Source: Dipteris shenzhenensis
Taxonomy: Eukaryota > Polypodiophyta > Polypodiopsida > Gleicheniales
Direction: 5' to 3' (one strand)
Assembly: GCA_047967505.1 (NCBI GenBank)
Contig: CM106539.1
DNA: 64,000 nucleotides
Shown here: positions 1-11,311 of the stretch, piece after piece
How the letters are laid out: every line of letters begins with the position of its first letter
Numbering within the stretch: position 1 is the stretch's first letter
Translations under genes and position numbers: made by a program
The notes under the pieces: model-generated
What the model was told of the DNA's origin: nothing
What the model saw: the letters and a program-made list of their open reading frames with translations, nothing else
Database searches by the model: none

Positions 1-1190
1 TCGCATACCTCAGGAGCTGGCTCTGATACCAACTCACACATCCCCGCACTCCTGAAACCTCTGATCTGCAAAACAAACACACCACGTGAGAAACTGAGCA
101 GGCTCCTCACCACCCAACCATGACATCTACGGGATGTGATCCCGAATCAGGAGATGTCCCCTCCGAGCCACGAGCTGAGCTATTGGCACGAACTCCCAAT
201 CAGATCCAAACCAGCCTGGTGTCCCATACCACCAAGTGGCGCTGTGAAGCTCTGGATCTGCAACTGGGCCTTGGGCTACGCTAAGATGCAGGCGCGCGTC
301 CGCGACTCAATCCAGGAACAGACCTGGCACCTGGGAACGAAACTTGCTCCCAACTGCACACTGAGAACTGAACCCCCTGGGCCCCTTTTGTAGACTCGGG
401 CCCCGAGCGCCAAAAATAGCGAAGACCTATAAATAGTTCATACCCTTGCTACTCAACCCGAGAATCAAGCCTGCCTAGCTCTAAGCCTCCCCAGGCTACC
501 TGAGCTAGTCCTGTGTACCCAGTACACGTCAGATACCAATCCGTGCACATGACAATTGGTTCCATCTCGAAACCCTCTGGAACAATCTGGTGCCGATCTC
601 GATTCCTCACTTTTCATCCAGTGGCTCTTGCTCTGTCAAGTCCGGTCTCGTACAAGCAAATCACCCTGGTACACAAGTCCATCCAAGGTAGCACATCATA
701 GCATCACCACCTTCAGTCACAGAGCAATCCAAGTACAATAACCCTCTGGAACAATCCAGTGTCGATCTCGTTCTTGGCTTTTCATCCAATGGCTCTTGCT
801 CTGCTAGGCCCGCCCATACAAGCAAATCACCCTGGTACACACGTCCATCCAAGGTAGCACATGATGGACACCACAACCTTCAATCACAGAGCAATCCATG
901 TACCATCATCTTCCAGCTATCCCTCCCAAAATGAATGACCAGCCTAGGGTACTCCACACACCATGCCCTCAGGGTCTGTTTCAACCTGTTCTCCAATTGG
1001 CAAGACCTGCAACAATTAACAATCCTCACACCTGTATAGACTTGAGCCTCCCTCCTTTCGCAAGGGTGCAATCCCCCAAACGTCGAAGTAGATTCCCCCG
1101 AGGTCTGAATCAAGGTCATCCTTTAACAAGGTCCTTGCCTTCAAGCTCCACTTCCCTTGATCTTCCGATCAGGGCTTTGATATAAATAGA
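1..1190. repeat. LTR-retrotransposon-derived debris at window edge
   Basis: No credible gene is seen. Positions 20-31 read GCTCTGATACCA, the reverse complement of the copia primer-binding site TGGTATCAGAGC, so the left edge probably cuts the junction between an LTR and the interior of a copia element on the minus strand. A TATAAATA motif occurs at 428-435 and another TATA-like box near 1178. The remainder is moderately GC-rich, with a tandem duplication listed separately. Short open frames on both strands have no recognisable domains. Confidence 0.4.
571..905. repeat. Tandem duplication, period about 169 bp
   Basis: A block beginning AACCCTCTGGAACAATC at 571 recurs from 740. Both units share, in the same order, CACTGG-type segments, CAAATCACCCTGGTACAC, GTCCATCCAAGGTAGCACAT and the CAGAGCAATCCA end. 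Scattered substitutions and small indels separate the units, so the duplication is not very recent. It lies in LTR-derived sequence and codes for nothing recognisable. Confidence 0.8.
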
Positions 1191-1194
1191 GGGT

Positions 1195-2000
1195 ATCCCG
1201 CAGAGGAAGACCGATAGAGCATCACAGGGATTCACATGGAAGTGTTAAACTACAAAATCTAAAATTTCTTTACTTGGATGTACTGAACAAACGTGTGTGT
1301 GCGCAAGCCACTAAGTAGACAATGCTTTACAAGAGATATAGAACCAAAGCAAAATATATATCCGTCTACCTCGACACAATACAAAAGAAGTCTAGAGTCC
1401 CACCAAATTGTGGTCTTCTATCCTTAGCCCAAAAGATGTTGTCCTACTACCTTCGTGGCACTTCTAGATCCCTCAGCCCGCATGCTCTCCGATGAGATTC
1501 TACAAACTTTAGTCACTTGTGCCAACAAACACACCTCCAAGCTATCCTTCCAGACAGCTACCTATGAGGCAGTGAATGCCTAGAAGACTTGACCTCCTTG
1601 CTGCCTTGATGTGCAGCAAAGGTGAGTTCCAAGCTTCTCCTGATGCATGTACCTTGATCCCTGTATCTTGCTGTCCTGGACGACAGCCAAGGGTGCAACC
1701 CTTCCCAGAGCTCTTTGTTTGCATGTCCTTGCCACCTTCCTCGATCTTGTGGAAGCCCTTCTGGCTCGCTGCGTTATGCTCCAGTTTGCTCCCTGAAAGC
1801 TGCCACACTACATGAGTTATAAGCCCTTATGGCTCTCCTTATATAGGCCCCCAAAACAACCGACCCAACAGCCCCTCTATTTGCCTTTGTACTGAGTTTC
1901 TATCGGCACTCTAGAGGTGAAGGAAGACTCACCCATGACAAAGGCTAGCAGGCTAATCAAAAAGTAGTCCACATTCTCTTCATTCAAGCTACAACTGCAT
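1195..2000 (-). repeat. Diverged copia-type LTR remnant
   Basis: This block resembles the better defined LTR at 14438-15499. It has the same order of a GAGGGTA..CGCAG-like start, an AAAATATATAT..CCGTC segment, GACACAATACAA and AGTCCCACCA, then a TATATAAG box read on the minus strand (about 1840-1850) next to a GGGGGCC run. Neither end is exact and no target duplication was found. It is probably an old solo LTR or half-element lying antisense to the window. Confidence 0.45.
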
Positions 2001-2640
2001 GTGAAGACTATACGATTTCATTTTAGTCTCTCCCAGACGAGCATCTAAGCAAAAAAAATGCTTAGATAATCTAGCTAATACGGCAACACACCACTTAAGA
2101 TAGAATGAATTTATCGCAATATCGTAAGGTAACTTATGCTCTAAACTGAATTTATGATTCTTTATTTTGAATGGTCAAGTTTTATATTCAAGTATCATTA
2201 TTCAACTATTGATTATTCCTTGGTGATTCTTTTCTTGGCAATTCACCTATAAGGTGGATTCTCATGGTATGGGACAAACGAATTGAGGCTAAGAAAGTAA
2301 TAGATTAGCCATGATTTGACTAATCAACCATGAGAATGGTTGGTTGCATCACTTTTCTAATGATGATCTGAACAATGTGCAGTTGGTTAACCGTCGTTCA
2401 TGAAACCCATGGGATATCTTTCAGTCGGTTGAAGCAAAGGACATGAACACTGAGTACCATTGACCATGAATTCATGTATCCTCTGCTTGGATTTAACAGG
2501 AGGGATCCTAGGAATTCTTGCTACACATGGGATCAAGTAACCCTATCTGGTGATACATCATGGGCAAAGTTTCCCATTATTGAAGCAGGGAAAGAAGCGG
2601 ACTCCTAGGTAAAGGATCCCTTCTAATGGCTTAGAGGCAA
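2000..2640. other. Unassigned intergenic stretch
   Basis: AT-rich sequence without a long open frame, repeat array or recognised motif. It may be the 5' part of the LINE that becomes recognisable after about 2640, but no endonuclease motif could be read. Confidence 0.3.
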
Positions 2641-4243
2641 CTCTAGTAAAAGTCGACCTTATGGAGGCCAAATCTCTCCTCAAGGAGCAGGAACCTAGTT
2701 CGCAATGGCTCCGTGAGAGATATTAGAGTGCGAGGCTAACATTGCAGGATCTGGAGGTGCGGAGGGCCGAGTCCTCGTACCACTCCTCCCGAGCCATATG
2801 GGTACAGTAGGGGGACAGGATGACTCAACACTTCTTCCAAGTCACCGGGCCACGCCCTGCACAACTGCAACGTCTGATTAATGGACAGGGATAGATACAT
2901 ACGGACCCTCAAGAGATTTTAGAGATGACCACGGACTTCTACAAAAAGTTGTTTCAAACAAAGGAGGAAACCCCAGCTTCTCTTGTGACCAGAGGGGCCG
3001 TGTGGGAGCAGCTTCCAATGGTGGTCCCCCCATGCCTGAGCAGAAGCCTAGACGCCCCCTAACAGAGGAGCAGCTTTGGGAAGCCCTCAAGGCCCTTCCG
3101 CTGCAAAAGTGCCCCGAGGAGGACAGTCTGACTCTAACTTTCTTTTGTTTCTTCTAGGAGCATATCCACACCCCGCTCCGATGAGCTTACCAGGAGATTT
3201 TTGACACAAGCTCTCTCCCGCAGTCCATGTTACTCCCAAAAGGGGGGAGCAGGCGGACATTCACCAATGGAGGCCGATTATCCTTCTAGACACCGCTTAC
3301 AAGATCTTAGCCAAGGTCTTGAGTCTGAGATTAAGGTCCCATCTTCTAGTTATCATCCACGACACACATACTAGTTTTGTTTAGTAGCACAATATCCTGG
3401 ACAACATTTTTACTTTCTAGGAGGCAATGGATTGGGCCTGAGAGGAGGATCAGCCTCTCACTATCCTTCTCTTGGATTTTGAGAAGGCATATGACAAGGT
3501 GGAGTGGCCATTTCTAGAGGGAACGATGAGGACGCTGAGCTTTTTAGAGAGATGGATCTGAGGGGTTACAGCCCTCTATGAAGGGAGTTCCAATCAATTG
3601 ACAATCCGAGGCCACACAGGAGAGGCAATTCCTTTATCCCGCTCGGTTCGACAAGACTGCCCTCTCGCCCCTTTCCTTTTCCTGTTTGTGGCGGAAGCCA
3701 TGGGTTATTTTCTACGCTCTCAAGCTGCTGGTCTTTCAGGCATGTGACTCCCGATTCGACAGGAGGACGAGCTACTAAACGCGAGTTTGTAGATGACACA
3801 ACTCTGTTTGTGGAGGAATTAGTTGAGAGCCTCGAGACGGTCGGGGGGGGCTCTGGCCATTTACTATGAGCCTTAGGAGCACGGACCAACTAGACCAAAT
3901 CCGTAGGTTTCTTCACAAGCATGGAGGAGGTCCAAGCGATCCGGGACTAGGGGGCAGCCCTCTCTTGGCGGGTTCAGATGGCAAGCAAAGCACCAGGGCT
4001 AGAGTGGCCTGGCAGACAGTGATCCTTCCACAGTCACGGGGCGGGTTGGGTATCATAAAACCAAAGATGCATAGCCAAGCCCTCGAAGCTCCTCCTACAG
4101 AGGGGACTTCTCAAGAACACCCCTCGGACAGGTGGGCAATGGAAGCAGTCTTCTTACAGGTGGATTTTCTTGGAGGCACTGCTCGTAGGGAGAGGATCCT
4201 CATTCATGAAAAGCCTAATTAGAGTGTGGCGCACGATCTCAGG

Positions 4244-4371
4244 GGGACTCATCCGGGCCAGCCCTTCATGCAAGGAAGAGTTCGAGAGACGGCCAATTCT
4301 TTGGCACGGGACTCATCTAGGCCAACCCTTCATGCAAGGAAGAGTTCAAGAGAGAGCCAATTCTTTGGCAC
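4244..4371. repeat. 64-bp tandem duplication inside the LINE
   Basis: Two adjacent 64-bp units (4244-4307 and 4308-4371) both begin GGGACTCATC, contain CTTCATGCAAGGAAGAGTTC and end CCAATTCTTTGGCAC. They differ at a handful of positions. The unit length is not a multiple of three, so the duplication would itself break the LINE frame. Confidence 0.9.
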
Positions 4372-5116
4372 CTTGAGGTCAAGGATGCACACGGATGGAT
4401 GTTAGGACACAGGACACACATTGGCTGGGCAAGTGGGACATTGGGCCAACGAGATCCTTTGGGTCTTGGAGGCAGCTCCCTGGGGATACAGATGCCAAAG
4501 CGAGGGTACTTTCCCATATGCGAGGAGCATGCATACGGATGGCAAAGATTGATTCAAAGATTCAAAGATCCCTGAGTCGTGGTGGGAGGGGTTGCACAGC
4601 CCTTGAACCCCCCACTGCTAGGACGGCCGGTTCTCGCAGACGGGGGTGCCTCTCAAGGTCCATTTCTTTTGAGAGCATCTAAGATTCATTCGACACAGGT
4701 TTTACAAGGTGGGACTAGGTGGGCTCCCACAGAGCGAGCTAGAGAGGGAGTCGGAGGGCTGGACAGCCTTGGAGAATCTAGATTGGCAAAGGATCACGGT
4801 TATTGGTCGTCTCGGCTGAGTGTGGCATATTGACCCAACCAAGGTCCTATCCATCCCAGAGGTAGCGGTTTGGCGTCTCTAGTTGTGGGAGGGCAGGCCT
4901 CTTAGAGATATACAGTGGGACCCATGGGAGTGGTTCTGGCAAGTGCAGCAAGGTCACTCAGATAGGATAGAGAAGGTGCCTTTCTTTTCGTACACGACAC
5001 GCATCGGTAGACGCATTCAGTTGGAAGCAGTAGCCCTCGAGGGAGAGACACTTGCTAGAGCAAGAGGTTCCCAAGGAGGTGGTAACCCGCTGCTGGCCAA
5101 GACTTTGGTCCAGCCT

Positions 5117-5121
5117 AAGAC
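5117..5121. repeat. Target-site duplication, left (AAGAC)
   Basis: The five bases AAGAC directly precede the 5' LTR. GAGAC directly follows the 3' LTR at 8734-8738, so 4 of 5 bases match, as expected for the 5-bp duplication made by copia integrase with one later substitution. Confidence 0.7.
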
Positions 5122-5963
5122 TGTTAAGCCAGGCAATCTCCAACTCTAGAGGACAGGATAATCAAAGGCCAAACTGGCACAAAGGTCAGATAAAATACAG
5201 GTCCAAGGCCATAGGTGAATCTCTGTCAAAACGAAATTCAAAGCCAAAATACTCTATTAAAACCTCGTCAAAACAGGCACCAGAAGAGCCCAAAACCGGA
5301 GGCCAAAACTGGCCAAATTCTGGCCGACCAGACTGACCGGGTCGGCCAAAATCTGGCCGACCAGACTGGCCAGGTCGGCCAGTGGGCCGACCAGCTGGTT
5401 GACCGACTGGTCCTTCCCTACTTCAAGGGGGGGGGCCTAGGTGCTCACTCACCACTTCTGCTCCTGAGGTCCCTACACACCCCGAGCTCCTGCCTCCTTC
5501 CTACCTCCTGGCCGCCTCCTCTCTGCCTCTCCTTCCTGCCTCCTGGCTGCCTTCTCTCTGCCTCTCCTTCCTGCCTCCTGGCTGCTCCATCTTCTCCTCC
5601 AGATCTGCCCCAACTTCTGCTCTAGATCTGCCCCAACTTCTGCTCCTACTTCTGCTCCAGATCTGCCCCAACTTCTGCTCCAAATCAGCCACAACTTCTT
5701 CTCCATCTACTGTTCTTTTTTGCTCCAGATCTGCAGCAAACCTTGCAACAGTTTGCTGTCCCAGATCTGGTGCAGTTCCAACTTGTGAAGCTAGTGCAGA
5801 AGTCCACTACAGTTGGCTGCCCTGGAGGACTGATGTTTGCTCCCTCCAAAGCTTCTCTCTGATACCTTCTCTTGTATTGAGTTCCTTTGGTGATATATAT
5901 TTCTTCTTCAGTTATCATTAGTCTTCAGTGTTGTTTTATTTGTCTCCAAGAACTCTATTTATA
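5122..5963 (+). repeat. 5' LTR of copia element
   Basis: It starts TGTTAAGCCAGG and ends TTTATA just before the primer-binding site, so the usual terminal CA is absent. Its U3 part holds GGCCGACCAG/CTGGCC repeats (5313-5402) upstream of a short TATA-poor region and a G9 run. Further on are repeated AGATCTGCCCCAACTTCTGCT units (about 5600-5700). The 3' LTR has fewer of these units, which explains most of the length difference (842 against 854 bp arises from gains and losses in both arrays). Confidence 0.93.
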
Positions 5964-5975
5964 TGGTATCAGAGC
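5964..5975 (+). promoter_or_regulatory. Copia primer-binding site (initiator tRNA-Met type)
   Basis: TGGTATCAGAGC directly follows the 5' LTR. It matches the standard plant copia site complementary to the 3' part of initiator methionine tRNA, and it fixes the strand and the LTR boundary. Confidence 0.95.
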
Positions 5976-6040
5976 AAGGTGTGCCTATCGACACCTGAGC
6001 CTTGACCTGGAAAGCTTGGAAGATAGATCATCAACTGAAG

Positions 6041-6700
6041 ATGTCTTCTCCTTCTTCCCCGAAGCGATCTCAGCCTGAATCGACCTCTATTCAACCACCA
6101 CCCTCGTCATATGTCGAGAGAGAGTCTGCAAGGATCGGAGGTGATGAACACCTCTCCAAACTCTTTAAAGAATTTGCTGAATTTCAGAAATGGAAGGAAC
6201 TTGAAGCAAAAAGCACACCTCGTGCTTCTTCTTCTCCACGTTTTTCTCCGATACGTCAACAAGGACCTCTATTCAACTCAGAAGAAGCAGAGCAAGTTCG
6301 GTGCCGACGAAGAACAAGTATACCCTGACGAAAGAGGATAGGCCGGCATGAGAACAATGGGTTATTCGACAATGCCTATCCCACAAGAATCAGTGCAAGG
6401 TATGTTGCCCTATTCCCTTGGTGCAACTCCATCTGTTATGCAAGGCATAGGAACGAGTAATCACGAGGACACAGATCCATACATGCATGTGAACACTCGT
6501 AGACGAGAAAGGAGAAATGCGTCAGACAATGAGTTTGCTTTCGGTTCTCATTCTTCCTTCCCTCCCATCCCTCTCATATCTTCCCCTGCCATCTTTCCTA
6601 CACTGGCTTCTCATCCTCCATCTTCTCCCATGCCACTGGGCTCCTATAGTTTATTTCCCTCTATCTCTCCACTTTTTCCCCTCTCATGTCGTATCCCGCC
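6041..6700 (+). pseudogene. gag-side and linker remnant of the copia element
   Basis: An open stretch beginning at the ATG at 6041 (MSSPSSPKRSQPES) sits about 65 bp after the primer site, where copia gag normally starts. After about 95 residues the frame changes, and a Ser/Pro-rich stretch follows (6348-6760) ending in PNPFVPPVVPP. No zinc knuckle, protease DSG or integrase motif is present. The Ser/Pro-rich part could be a gag tail or the integrase-RT linker. It is fused in frame to the reverse transcriptase C-terminus listed next. Confidence 0.6.
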
Positions 6701-7597
6701 TCTCATGTTTATCCGAATCCTTTTGTTCCTCCGGTGGTGCCGCCTCTCTCCTATTTCTTAGGCATGGAAGTTGTTCAGCATTCTGGTGGTATCTTTGTTT
6801 CTCAACAGGAATATGCTCTTCAACTCCTTGATCAGATCATTCCCCACGAGCCTAAGCTAGCTACCACTCCCTTGGATCCCACAGTCAAGCTCTCAAAAGA
6901 CTTGAAGTCTCCTCCCTTTGATGAACATCTCTATCGTCAAGTTGTTGGCAAGCTGCTCTGGCTCATTCAAACTCGTCCGGATCTTTCTTACTCAGTTTCC
7001 ATTCTCAGTCAGTACTTTAATGAACCCAAGCACACTCATTGGCATGCATGTATTCGTATCTTGCAGTTCATACATGGTACTTACTCTTATGGTTTACATT
7101 TCAGACCAGGACTAACACTACAGGGATACACTGATCCCGACTGGGCTGGCGACCCGGATAATCGCCGTTCTCATGGCGGCTACATTTTCTCATTTGGCTC
7201 GGCACCTGTTTCTTGGTCCAGCCGTAAACAAGAAACTGTTGCTGGATCTTCTACTGAGGCTGAATACTAGGCCTTGTATGATTGTACCACAGAGGCCATA
7301 TATCTCCGACAGTTCTTGGCAGAGCTACACTTTCCTTGTACTGAACCAACGATCCTCTACGTCGACAACAAAAGTGCCATCGCTCTCGCCGGCAATCCCA
7401 TTTTTTCAAACCGCACCAAACATAGTGGCGTACACTTTCATTTTACTCGCAAGCAAGTGGAATTGGGTATTATTCGATTGGTATATGTTCCAGCTGCCGA
7501 TAATCATGCTGACATTCTTACCAAGCCGGTTAACCGACCTACTCTTGAGCATCTCAGCCCATGGCTTGGGATTGGTGTACCGCCTCCTTCTCCTTAG
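6686..7597 (+). pseudogene. Copia reverse transcriptase C-terminus and RNase H
   Basis: The frame opens in the proline-rich linker and enters the copia polymerase at YFLGMEV. It continues through SQQEYALQLL, YRQVVGKLLWL, TRPDLSYSV and the RNase H block GYTDPDWAGD, SWSSRKQETVAGSSTEAEY. A single TAG stop (7268-7270) follows, and the same frame resumes with ALYDCTTEAIYLRQFL, VDNKSAIALAGNP and ADILTKP, ending at 7597. The RT catalytic YVDD lies in the deleted half, so no polymerase activity is possible. The RNase H acidic residues (D in YTDPDW, E in STEAEY, D in YVDNKS) are kept. Interrupted by only one stop, it is recently inactive. Confidence 0.92.
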
Positions 7598-7870
7598 TAG
7601 TATTTGTGTACTTGTGCTTAAGGAAGTGAACAAATCCCCTGCGAGGGCACTCCTTAAAGTACCTCTTTTTTTGTACTTTCTGATTGTACCATCACTACTG
7701 GGCATTTAGTGAAGATGAAAACCTACTTTGTAGGCATCTCCATCTAAATGAAAACCCTCTTGTAGTTTTTTTTTTTTTTAAATTTAAAGGCTGATGAAGA
7801 AGATAGATCACCCCTGGAACTATTTCACCCCTGGAACAACTCGTTGCTTCTCCCTTCTACATTGGACATT

Positions 7871-7879
7871 GAGAGGGGG
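7871..7879 (+). promoter_or_regulatory. Polypurine tract
   Basis: GAGAGGGGG lies immediately before the 3' LTR start (TGTTAAG) and is the expected plus-strand primer of the copia element. Confidence 0.9.
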
Positions 7880-8733
7880 TGTTAAGCCAGGCAATCTCCA
7901 ACTCTAGAGGACAGGATAATCAAAGGCCAAACTGGCACAAACGTCAGATAAAATACAGGTAAAAGGCCACAGGTGAATCTCTGTCAGGACGAAATTCAAA
8001 GCCAAAATACTCTGTTAAAACCTCGTCAAAACAGGCACCAAAAGAGCCCAGAATCGGAGGCCAAAACTGGCCAAATTCTGGCCAACCAAAAACTGGCCGA
8101 CCAGACTGACCAGGTCGGCCAAAATCTGGCCGACCAGACTGGCCAGGTCGGCCAAAATCTGACCGACCAGCTGGTTGGCCGACCAGCTGGTTGACCGACT
8201 GGCCCTTCCCTACTTAAAGGGGGGGGGGCCTAGGTGCTCACTCACCACTTCAGCTCCTGAGGTCCCTGCACACCCTGAGCCCCTGCCTCCTTCCTGCCTC
8301 CTGGCTGCCTCCTCTCTACCTCTCCTTCCTGCCTCCTGGCTGCCTTCTCTCTGCCTCTCCTTCCTACCTCCTGGCTGCTCCATCTTCTCCTCCAGATCTG
8401 CCCCAACTTCTGCTCCTACTTCTGCTCCAGATCTGCCCCAACTTCTGCTCCAAATCAGCCACAACTTCTTCTCCATCTACTGTTCTTTTTTGCTCCAGAT
8501 CTGCAGCAAACCTTGCAACAGTTTGCTGTCCCAGATCTGGTGCAGTTCCAACTTGTGGAGCTAGTGCAGAAGTCCACTACAGTTGGCTGCCCTGGAGGAC
8601 TGATGTTTGCTCCCTCCAAAGCTTCTCTCTGATACCTTCTCTTGTATTGAGTTCCTTTGGTGATATATATTTCTTCTTCAGCTATCATTTGTCTTTAGTG
8701 TTGTTTTATTTGTCTCCAAGAACTTTCTTTATA
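7880..8733 (+). repeat. 3' LTR of copia element
   Basis: Nearly the same sequence as 5122-5963, from TGTTAAGCCAGG to CTTTATA. It carries a longer GGCCGACCAG array (about 8075-8205) and fewer AGATCTGCCCCAACTTCTGCT units than the 5' copy. A TACTTAAAGG box precedes the G run at 8220. Confidence 0.93.
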
Positions 8734-8738
8734 GAGAC

Positions 8739-9230
8739 CACAGAAGATATCGTACTTCTTCTGGATGGTGGCTCATGGGGGTCTGCCTATCAGTCGCTGG
8801 CTGGAGCAACTGCAGGTGGATGGCAGATGTACTCGTTGTATGGAGGGAATGTTGGAGACAATCCCACACTGCTTGTGGAGCTATTTGACGGCAAAGAGCA
8901 TCTGGTCAACGGCTTTCCGACAGGACGCAGAGGATGGGTAGTGGGGGATGGTGGCGTGGCTCACAGAGGATCACCATGCTTTCTCTATTGATCCAGTCTC
9001 ACCGGCATACAGGATACATTTCTTGAGGCCATGCCACCGTCCCGCACTCGTCCGCAACCTTTGCCAGAGGACAGCCTCTGGGAGACTGTGTCCAGTATCA
9101 CTGCCTGGAATATATGGGTCGCCCGTTGCAGTCAGTCAGCTAAGAAATTTATATTTGTGCTGTAAATATCTACCAAGTGCACTAATTCTTCTCTAGTACC
9201 TGCCAGTATTCAAGTGGATTCTGAGGGATG
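8739..9230 (+). pseudogene. LINE pseudogene, part 2 (3' end after the nested copia)
   Basis: Directly after the right target duplication, an open frame reads LLLDGGSWGSAYQSLAG and continues to 8991. After a frame change, ITAWNIWVARC follows near 9095-9125, a signature of the C-terminal end of plant LINE ORF2 proteins. This is the continuation of the element broken at 5121, which shows that the copia insertion came later. Confidence 0.75.
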
Positions 9231-10540
9231 ACATACATATACTACCCAACACACAATATACACGATCCAATTCTGAGAGAGGAGTTATTGAATGATTACA
9301 GCACTGAACTTGATTCTGGGAAGTATCTGAATTTGAACATTCAACTGGATGTCAAATGTAACTTACTCAACCATCGAACGAGAATTGACTAAGTCAGCTA
9401 GAATCAATTTCTAGTGCATTCAAAAGATTCTACAGGAGATACTTCACAGATACTACCATTTAGAATTGGACGTTGGACTGAGAAGTATAGCTGAGAATCA
9501 TTGATTCGCCTTATCCTCCTTAATTTATGCATGCATAAATCTATTTTAAGGGTGGAAAAATGTTACATTTATGACTGGACTAACGAGGGCCTAGGCTTAA
9601 CCAAAGCCAAGGCCAGACTAACCTGTGATCTCCGATTAGATCTAAGGTTAAGGCATGGTCTAACCCGAGGTTAGGAATACAAAGCTGGCATGGATGAGGT
9701 TAGATCCCGTAGATTGAGCTGGCCTGCTAAAGGCGTGGCATGGCTGAGCTAAACTTGGTAAAGTGTGGCCCCAAATAAAGTCAATTCACTTTAGGGCATT
9801 GCATGCTAAAGATAGCCGGGACCTAGGCCAGGGGCTCATTATCAGGGGCCTAGGTCAGGGGCTCATTATCATGGGTCCGAGGAGTGTGGCCCTTAGGATG
9901 TAGACCTGCTGGCCTAGGAGTAGCAGCTAGAGGAAAGGGCATGTGGTATGGATGCCTGTCTGGACTTCGAGGCTGGCTGGCTCTCTGCGGTGTTCTAGAC
10001 CTAAAGCTCGGGGGTGGCTCGACGTACTGAGCCTACAGCTGGGAGGTGAGCTGCTAGCTCCAACCCTTCTGGGTTGTGTGCGGGTGCGTCCCATGTTTGT
10101 ATGGGCTATGGCTTGAAGTCGTATCATACCAGGGTCTGATGTTTACTATACTTGGTCTGGGGATGTTTCACCGTAACTTTCAGGATGAAGTTGTTGATAC
10201 ATTGAAGTAATAATTTCAGTCTCTTACACGAATATAGGCCTGAAATCCAGAAAGGTGAAATTGATATCAGAATCAGGAATTTCTGATTCCAATTTTATCT
10301 CGTAAGAATGGCAAGCATCATGTCATCCGCATATATGATGGCTTTGCACAAAAGTGATTTCACACTGCCACTCATATTCTACAGCATCATGCACCATCTT
10401 ACCAGCATTAAATAGTATCAAAAAATGAACAAAAATCATTGTGCGTTGACTCAAAGACATTGTCATCGCTTGCTGGTAGCCACCCAAGCTTCCCTTCAGT
10501 GCCTTTTCAATTAAAACAACTCCTTATCACTAGGAGCAAG
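9231..10540. other. Unassigned stretch with a short tandem repeat
   Basis: No gene is recognised. From 9550 to 10130 it is rich in CTAGG, TTAGG and TAACC words. At 9821-9871 a 24- to 27-bp unit ending CAGGGGCTCATTATCA is present twice. If the SEX4-like gene continues on the minus strand, this would be intronic, but no exon could be read. Confidence 0.4.
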
Positions 10541-11129
10541 GGAGTATTAGTATACAGCAGACATCTGTGTGTGGAAGAGAGATGCAGGAATGCGACTAGA
10601 GACAGAACCTGTGATTAGAGAGAGAATGTACTGCACAATAAACTGCAAAGGACTGCAAGAAACAACTCTGCTCTTTACTGCTGAGAAAACCACAACTGGA
10701 AGATACAATCCCAAGGCTGAACTGCACTCTGGAAGACTTGGACCAGAGGTAGAAAACTGCGCCTCTGATTCATTCAATAGAAGGGCAAATATGGCCTATT
10801 TATAGGAGGGGGGAGGCTGCTGACTGGCCAAGGGTTGGCTGGTCAGCTAACCTGACCCTTTACTTGGGTGGTTGGCTGTCCTGACTGGCCCCAACCAGCT
10901 GGCAATAGCAAGCCCTAAACAGCCCTATGCCAGGCCCTAACCAGCCCCTCACAAGGCCTTGTTTGCAGCCCTTAACCCAGCCTACATATCCTGGCTAAAT
11001 GCCCTGGCACAACCCCCCAACTACTGTCACATTTTCTAGGGAAAATCTACAACTATCCTTGCGTGAGCACACCCACAAATCAGCCCTCACTCCCTATAGT
11101 ACGGACAGGAGATGCCCAGAATTCTAACA
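10540..11129 (-). repeat. Solo-LTR-like block
   Basis: On the minus strand it starts TGTTAGAATTCTGGG (plus end TAACA at 11129) and contains CCTATAAATAGG at about 10795-10806, a good TATA box. Upstream of that box lies a cluster of CTGGCC, TGACTGG and CAGCC words (10815-10960), the same arrangement as the other LTRs here. The distal end near 10540 (TATTAG) is approximate, and no target duplication was confirmed. Confidence 0.5.
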
Positions 11130-11311
11130 ATTATCACATGATCATATAGCTTGATGACAATATCCTATCAATCAGCATGCTTGTATCATCCAATTCACCT
11201 CTTTGAAGGCATGATCATGAATTCATTTCAGAACTGCAGAGGAAAGCCATCACATAAATAATACAGCAAAGACAAACAAGCAAATGTAGAATGTGGAAGA
11301 AGTAAACTGAC

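Larger units (their letters stand above)
2640..5121 (+). pseudogene. LINE (L1-type) reverse transcriptase pseudogene, part 1
   Basis: Reading through frameshifts and stops recovers the usual plant LINE ORF2 order. There is a linker reading SRAIWVQ.GDRMTQHFF near 2790, then LTEEQLWEALKALPLQKCP near 3060. An RT core follows: DFEKAYDKVEW at about 3478, RQDCPLAPFLFLFVAEAMGY at about 3650, and the catalytic-loop equivalent FVDDTTLF near 3790. The segment VAWQTVILPQSRGGLGIIKP lies near 4010, and a zinc-binding-like tail with WDPWEWFWQ lies at 4920-5000. Many in-frame stops show that it is dead. The second D of the usual F/Y-A-D-D is kept, but A is replaced by V. The element stops abruptly at 5121 where a copia element is inserted, and resumes at 8739. 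Confidence 0.85.
5122..8733 (+). mobile_element. Internally deleted Ty1-copia retrotransposon with two LTRs
   Basis: The element runs LTR (5122-5963), primer-binding site (5964), short interior, purine tract (7871-7879) and LTR (7880-8733). The interior is only about 1.9 kb, where a full copia element needs about 4 kb. The missing part spans most of gag, protease, integrase and the N-terminal half of reverse transcriptase. It lies inside a LINE, in the same orientation. LTR similarity is high by eye, so the insertion is younger than the LINE. It could move only with enzymes from another element. Confidence 0.93.

Noticed and set aside
571-905. CRISPR-like repeat
   Set aside because: Only two long units without spacers, in a plant genome; it is a tandem duplication.
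5473-5706. Minus-strand frame with repeated WSRSWGRS-like units
   Set aside because: Reverse translation of the LTR minisatellite; the same occurs in the 3' LTR.
5964-5975. tRNA gene
   Set aside because: Only the 12-nt primer-binding complement is present, no cloverleaf.
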